Position numbers and translations under genes: made by a program. The notes beneath the pieces are model-generated. The model was not told the origin of the DNA. It ran no database searches and saw only the letters and a program-made list of their open reading frames with translations. Positions 62,301-64,000 of a stretch of DNA of 64,000 nucleotides are shown here, piece after piece. The DNA lies in the NCBI GenBank assembly GCA_964057225.1, contig OZ059897.1, forward strand, positions 19,096,001 to 19,160,000. The letters run 5' to 3'. Position 1 is the stretch's first letter, and each line of letters opens with the position of its first letter. The DNA is from Auanema rhodensis (Eukaryota; Nematoda; Chromadorea; Rhabditida; Rhabditidae).

Positions 62301-63871
62301 ACTTATATCAGTTGATATCTCGGTGCATTTTTAAGCTAGCGCAAATCTGATAACACAGATCGACGCAGCTTAAAAATCCGCATCGAATGCAGTATACTAC
62401 ATTGAGAAACACTTGATACAAAAATTAGTTATGATCGTTTGAAAAATGATGCATTAGTGTATGTTGAGTTTCCATGTACACTCAACATTGCTTCCAAAAA
62501 CATTTTGACAAAAATTTTTTCAAAAAAATTTCAAAATAATTCAGCAAAAAGTAGATGTTTTTAGATTCCATTTTTCAAGGCAAAGACGATGGACAATGTT
62601 ATTCAACGAAAAAATTAATTCTTCAGGGTGAAAATCGAGGATATAAGTGTGAACTTATAAAAGTTGATATCTCGGTGCATTTTTAAGCTAGCGCAAATCT
62701 GATAACACAGATCGACGCAGCTTAAAAATCCGCATCGAATGCACTATACTACATTGAGAAACGCTTGATACAAAAATTAGTTATAATCGTTTGAAAAATG
62801 ATGCATTAGTGTATGTTGAGTTTCCATGTACACTCAACATTGCTTCCAAAAACATTTTGACAAAAATTTTTTCGAAAAATTTCAAAATAATTTAGCAAAA
62901 AGTAGATGTTTTTAGATTCCTTTTTTCAAGGCAAAGACGATGGACAATGTTATTTAACGAAAAAATTAATTCTTCAGGGTGAAAATCGAGGATATAAGTG
63001 TAAACTTATATCAGTTGATATCTCGGTGCATTTTTAAGCTAGCGCAAATCTGATAACACAGATCGACGCAGCTTAAAAATCCGCATCGAATGCACTATAC
63101 TACATTGAGAAACACTTGATACAAAAATTAGTTATGATCGTTTGAAAAATGATGCATTAGTGTATGTTGAGTTTCCATGTACACTCAACATTGCTTCCAA
63201 AAACATTTTGACAAAAATTTTTTCGAAAAATTTCAAAATAATTTAGCAAAAAGTAGATGTTTTTAGATTCCTTTTTTCAAGGCAAAGACGATGGACAATG
63301 TTATTCAACGAAAAAAATTAATTCTTCAGGGTGAAAATCGGGTATATATGTGTGTACTTATATCAGTTGATATCTCGGTGCATTTTTAAGCTAGCGCAAA
63401 TCTGATAACACAGATCGACGCAGCTTAAAAATCCGCATCGAATGCACTATACTACATTGAGAAACACTTGATACAAAAATTAGTTATGATCGTTTGAAAA
63501 ATGATGCATTAGTGTATGTTGAGTTTCCATGTACACTCAACATTGCTTCCAAAAACATTTTGACAAAAATTTTTTCGAAAAATTTCAAAATAATTCAGCA
63601 AAAAGTAGATGTTTTTAGATTCCATTTTTCAAGGCAAAGACGATGGACAATGTTATTCAACGAAAAAATTATTTCTTCAGGGTGAAAATCGAGGATATAA
63701 GTGTGAACTTATATCAGTTGATATCTCGGTGCATTTTTAAGCTAGCGCAAATCTGATAACACAGATCGACGCAGCTTAAAAATCCGCATCGAATGCACTA
63801 TACTACATTGAGAAACGCTTAATACAAAAATTAGTTATGATCGTTTGAAAAATGATGCATTAGTGTATGTT

Positions 63872-64000
63872 GAGTTTCCATGTACACTCAACATTGCTTC
63901 CAAAAACATTTTGACAAAAATTTTTTCGAAAAATTTCAAAATAATTTAGCAAAAAGTAGATGTTTTTAGATTCCTTTTTTCAAGGCAAAGACGATGGACA
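63872..64000 (+). repeat. Partial monomer at window end
   Basis: The first 129 bp of a monomer with TTTAGC, GTTTTTAG, CCTTTTTTC and GGCAAAGACGATGG. The body fits T or the X variant at 62818. The array evidently runs on past the window. Confidence 0.9.

Larger units (their letters stand above)
57547..63871 (+). repeat. T-led higher-order series with shrinking units
   Basis: Units starting with T follow each other: T R W W X (57547-59302, 1756 bp), T R W X (59303-60707, 1405 bp), T R W (60708-61761, 1054 bp), T T U X (61762-63168, 1407 bp), T R (63169-63871). The third R (61060) has ACTTATAAAAG and GTTATAATCG, and GTTATAATCG occurs again in the U at 62466. The second T of the fourth unit (62114) has a TTCAGC left part. 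Confidence 0.8.
1..64000 (+). repeat. Homogeneous 351-bp satellite DNA array, head-to-tail
   Basis: The same unit repeats from end to end: 182 complete monomers start at 1, 352, 703 and so on, with a partial copy at 63872. Summing monomer lengths reproduces the coordinates exactly: 182 x 351 less 11 bp, from fourteen shortened and eleven lengthened monomers. All copies have the same orientation. No unrelated sequence interrupts them. Copies look about 96-99% alike by eye, and copies of one type are often identical. Known satellites of this kind lie in centromeric, pericentromeric or subtelomeric heterochromatin; which one applies here cannot be told from the window. A unit near 350 bp is about two nucleosome repeats, a common satellite length class. 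Confidence 0.98.
44909..64000 (+). repeat. Array domain III (types Q-X), 54 monomers and a partial
   Basis: Every monomer here belongs to types Q, R, T, U, V, W or X, none of which occurs to the left. Shared features are tails GAGAAACGCTTAATAC, GAGAAACGCTTGATAC, CATCGAGAAACG and GAGAAACACTTGATAC, with no GAAAAACGCTTGATAC tail. T monomers are 352 bp, so this is the only part of the window where the unit is often lengthened. The last copy (63872-64000) is cut by the window end; its CCTTTTTTCAAGGCAAAGAC body fits T or an X variant, but the deciding part is missing. Confidence 0.85.

Noticed and set aside
1-64000. CRISPR array or other prokaryotic repeat locus
   Set aside because: The repeat is 351 bp with no unique spacers and no neighbouring genes; units follow directly on each other.
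1-64000. Transposon, LTR or SINE fragments inside the array
   Set aside because: Every base is accounted for by the 351-bp family. No terminal repeats, target-site duplications or coding fragments were seen.
1-64000. Telomeric repeats or subtelomere border
   Set aside because: No run of TTAGG, TTAGGG, TCAGG or related short repeats was seen.

Overview
The whole window is one uninterrupted satellite DNA array. A 351-bp, A+T-rich unit (about 31% G+C in the first copy, counted by hand) repeats head-to-tail on the plus strand from the first base to the last. Taking GAGTTTCCAT as the start, I count 182 complete monomers and a final partial one of 129 bp. 157 monomers are exactly 351 bp; the other 25 differ by 1 or 2 bp. 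I see no gene, RNA gene, transposon, inverted monomer or unrelated spacer. Open frames of 60 to 75 codons recur in many monomers, but they open or close on single satellite variants and do not look like genes. A homogeneous 64-kb array of this kind points to a eukaryotic chromosome, most likely centromeric or pericentromeric heterochromatin. The window alone does not identify the species. CpG is not depleted, which fits a genome with little CpG methylation, such as many insects, but this is only a hint.

Monomers look about 96-99% alike and fall into recurring types defined by linked variants. I lettered them A to X, where E' is E with a different tail. Domain I (1-42100) holds A, B, C, D, E, E', F, G, H, J, K, L and S. 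A short junction (42101-44908) holds a mosaic monomer, a duplicated N-P-N block and one H. Domain III (44909-64000) holds a different set: Q, R, T, U, V, W and X. Apart from H, which also sits in the junction, no type is shared across the boundary.

Order of types from left to right. 1-5616: A B C A A A A B G S C A B C A B. 5617-12285: D D E F E' E' A D E' A D D/F F E' A D A F E H. 12286-15093: (E' G) x4. 15094-21403: G G G A B C G J J J, G A B C J, G A J. 21404-25615: E K K E S B C E J E K E. 25616-30178: K E S L L C A, K E S L C A. 30179-32986: B D B D E D E E. 32987-38247: D A F A E H E E' G G G G B C G. 38248-42100: E' G G E' G G E' G G G G. 42101-44908: A/D N P N N P N H. 44909-51928: (Q R T R U Q Q Q Q R) x2. 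51929-57546: V T R Q R Q R V R T U Q Q R U R. 57547-63871: T R W W X, T R W X, T R W, T T U X, T R.

The main biology visible is array evolution. There are higher-order repeats of 2, 3, 5 to 8 and 10 monomers. A 7.0-kb stretch recurs about 22 kb away, shortened by whole-monomer gains and losses. Some monomers are mosaic. Each monomer also carries several dyads, including a potential 51-nt hairpin, and one type (T) has a tight cluster of substitutions that makes a 16-bp alternating purine-pyrimidine tract.
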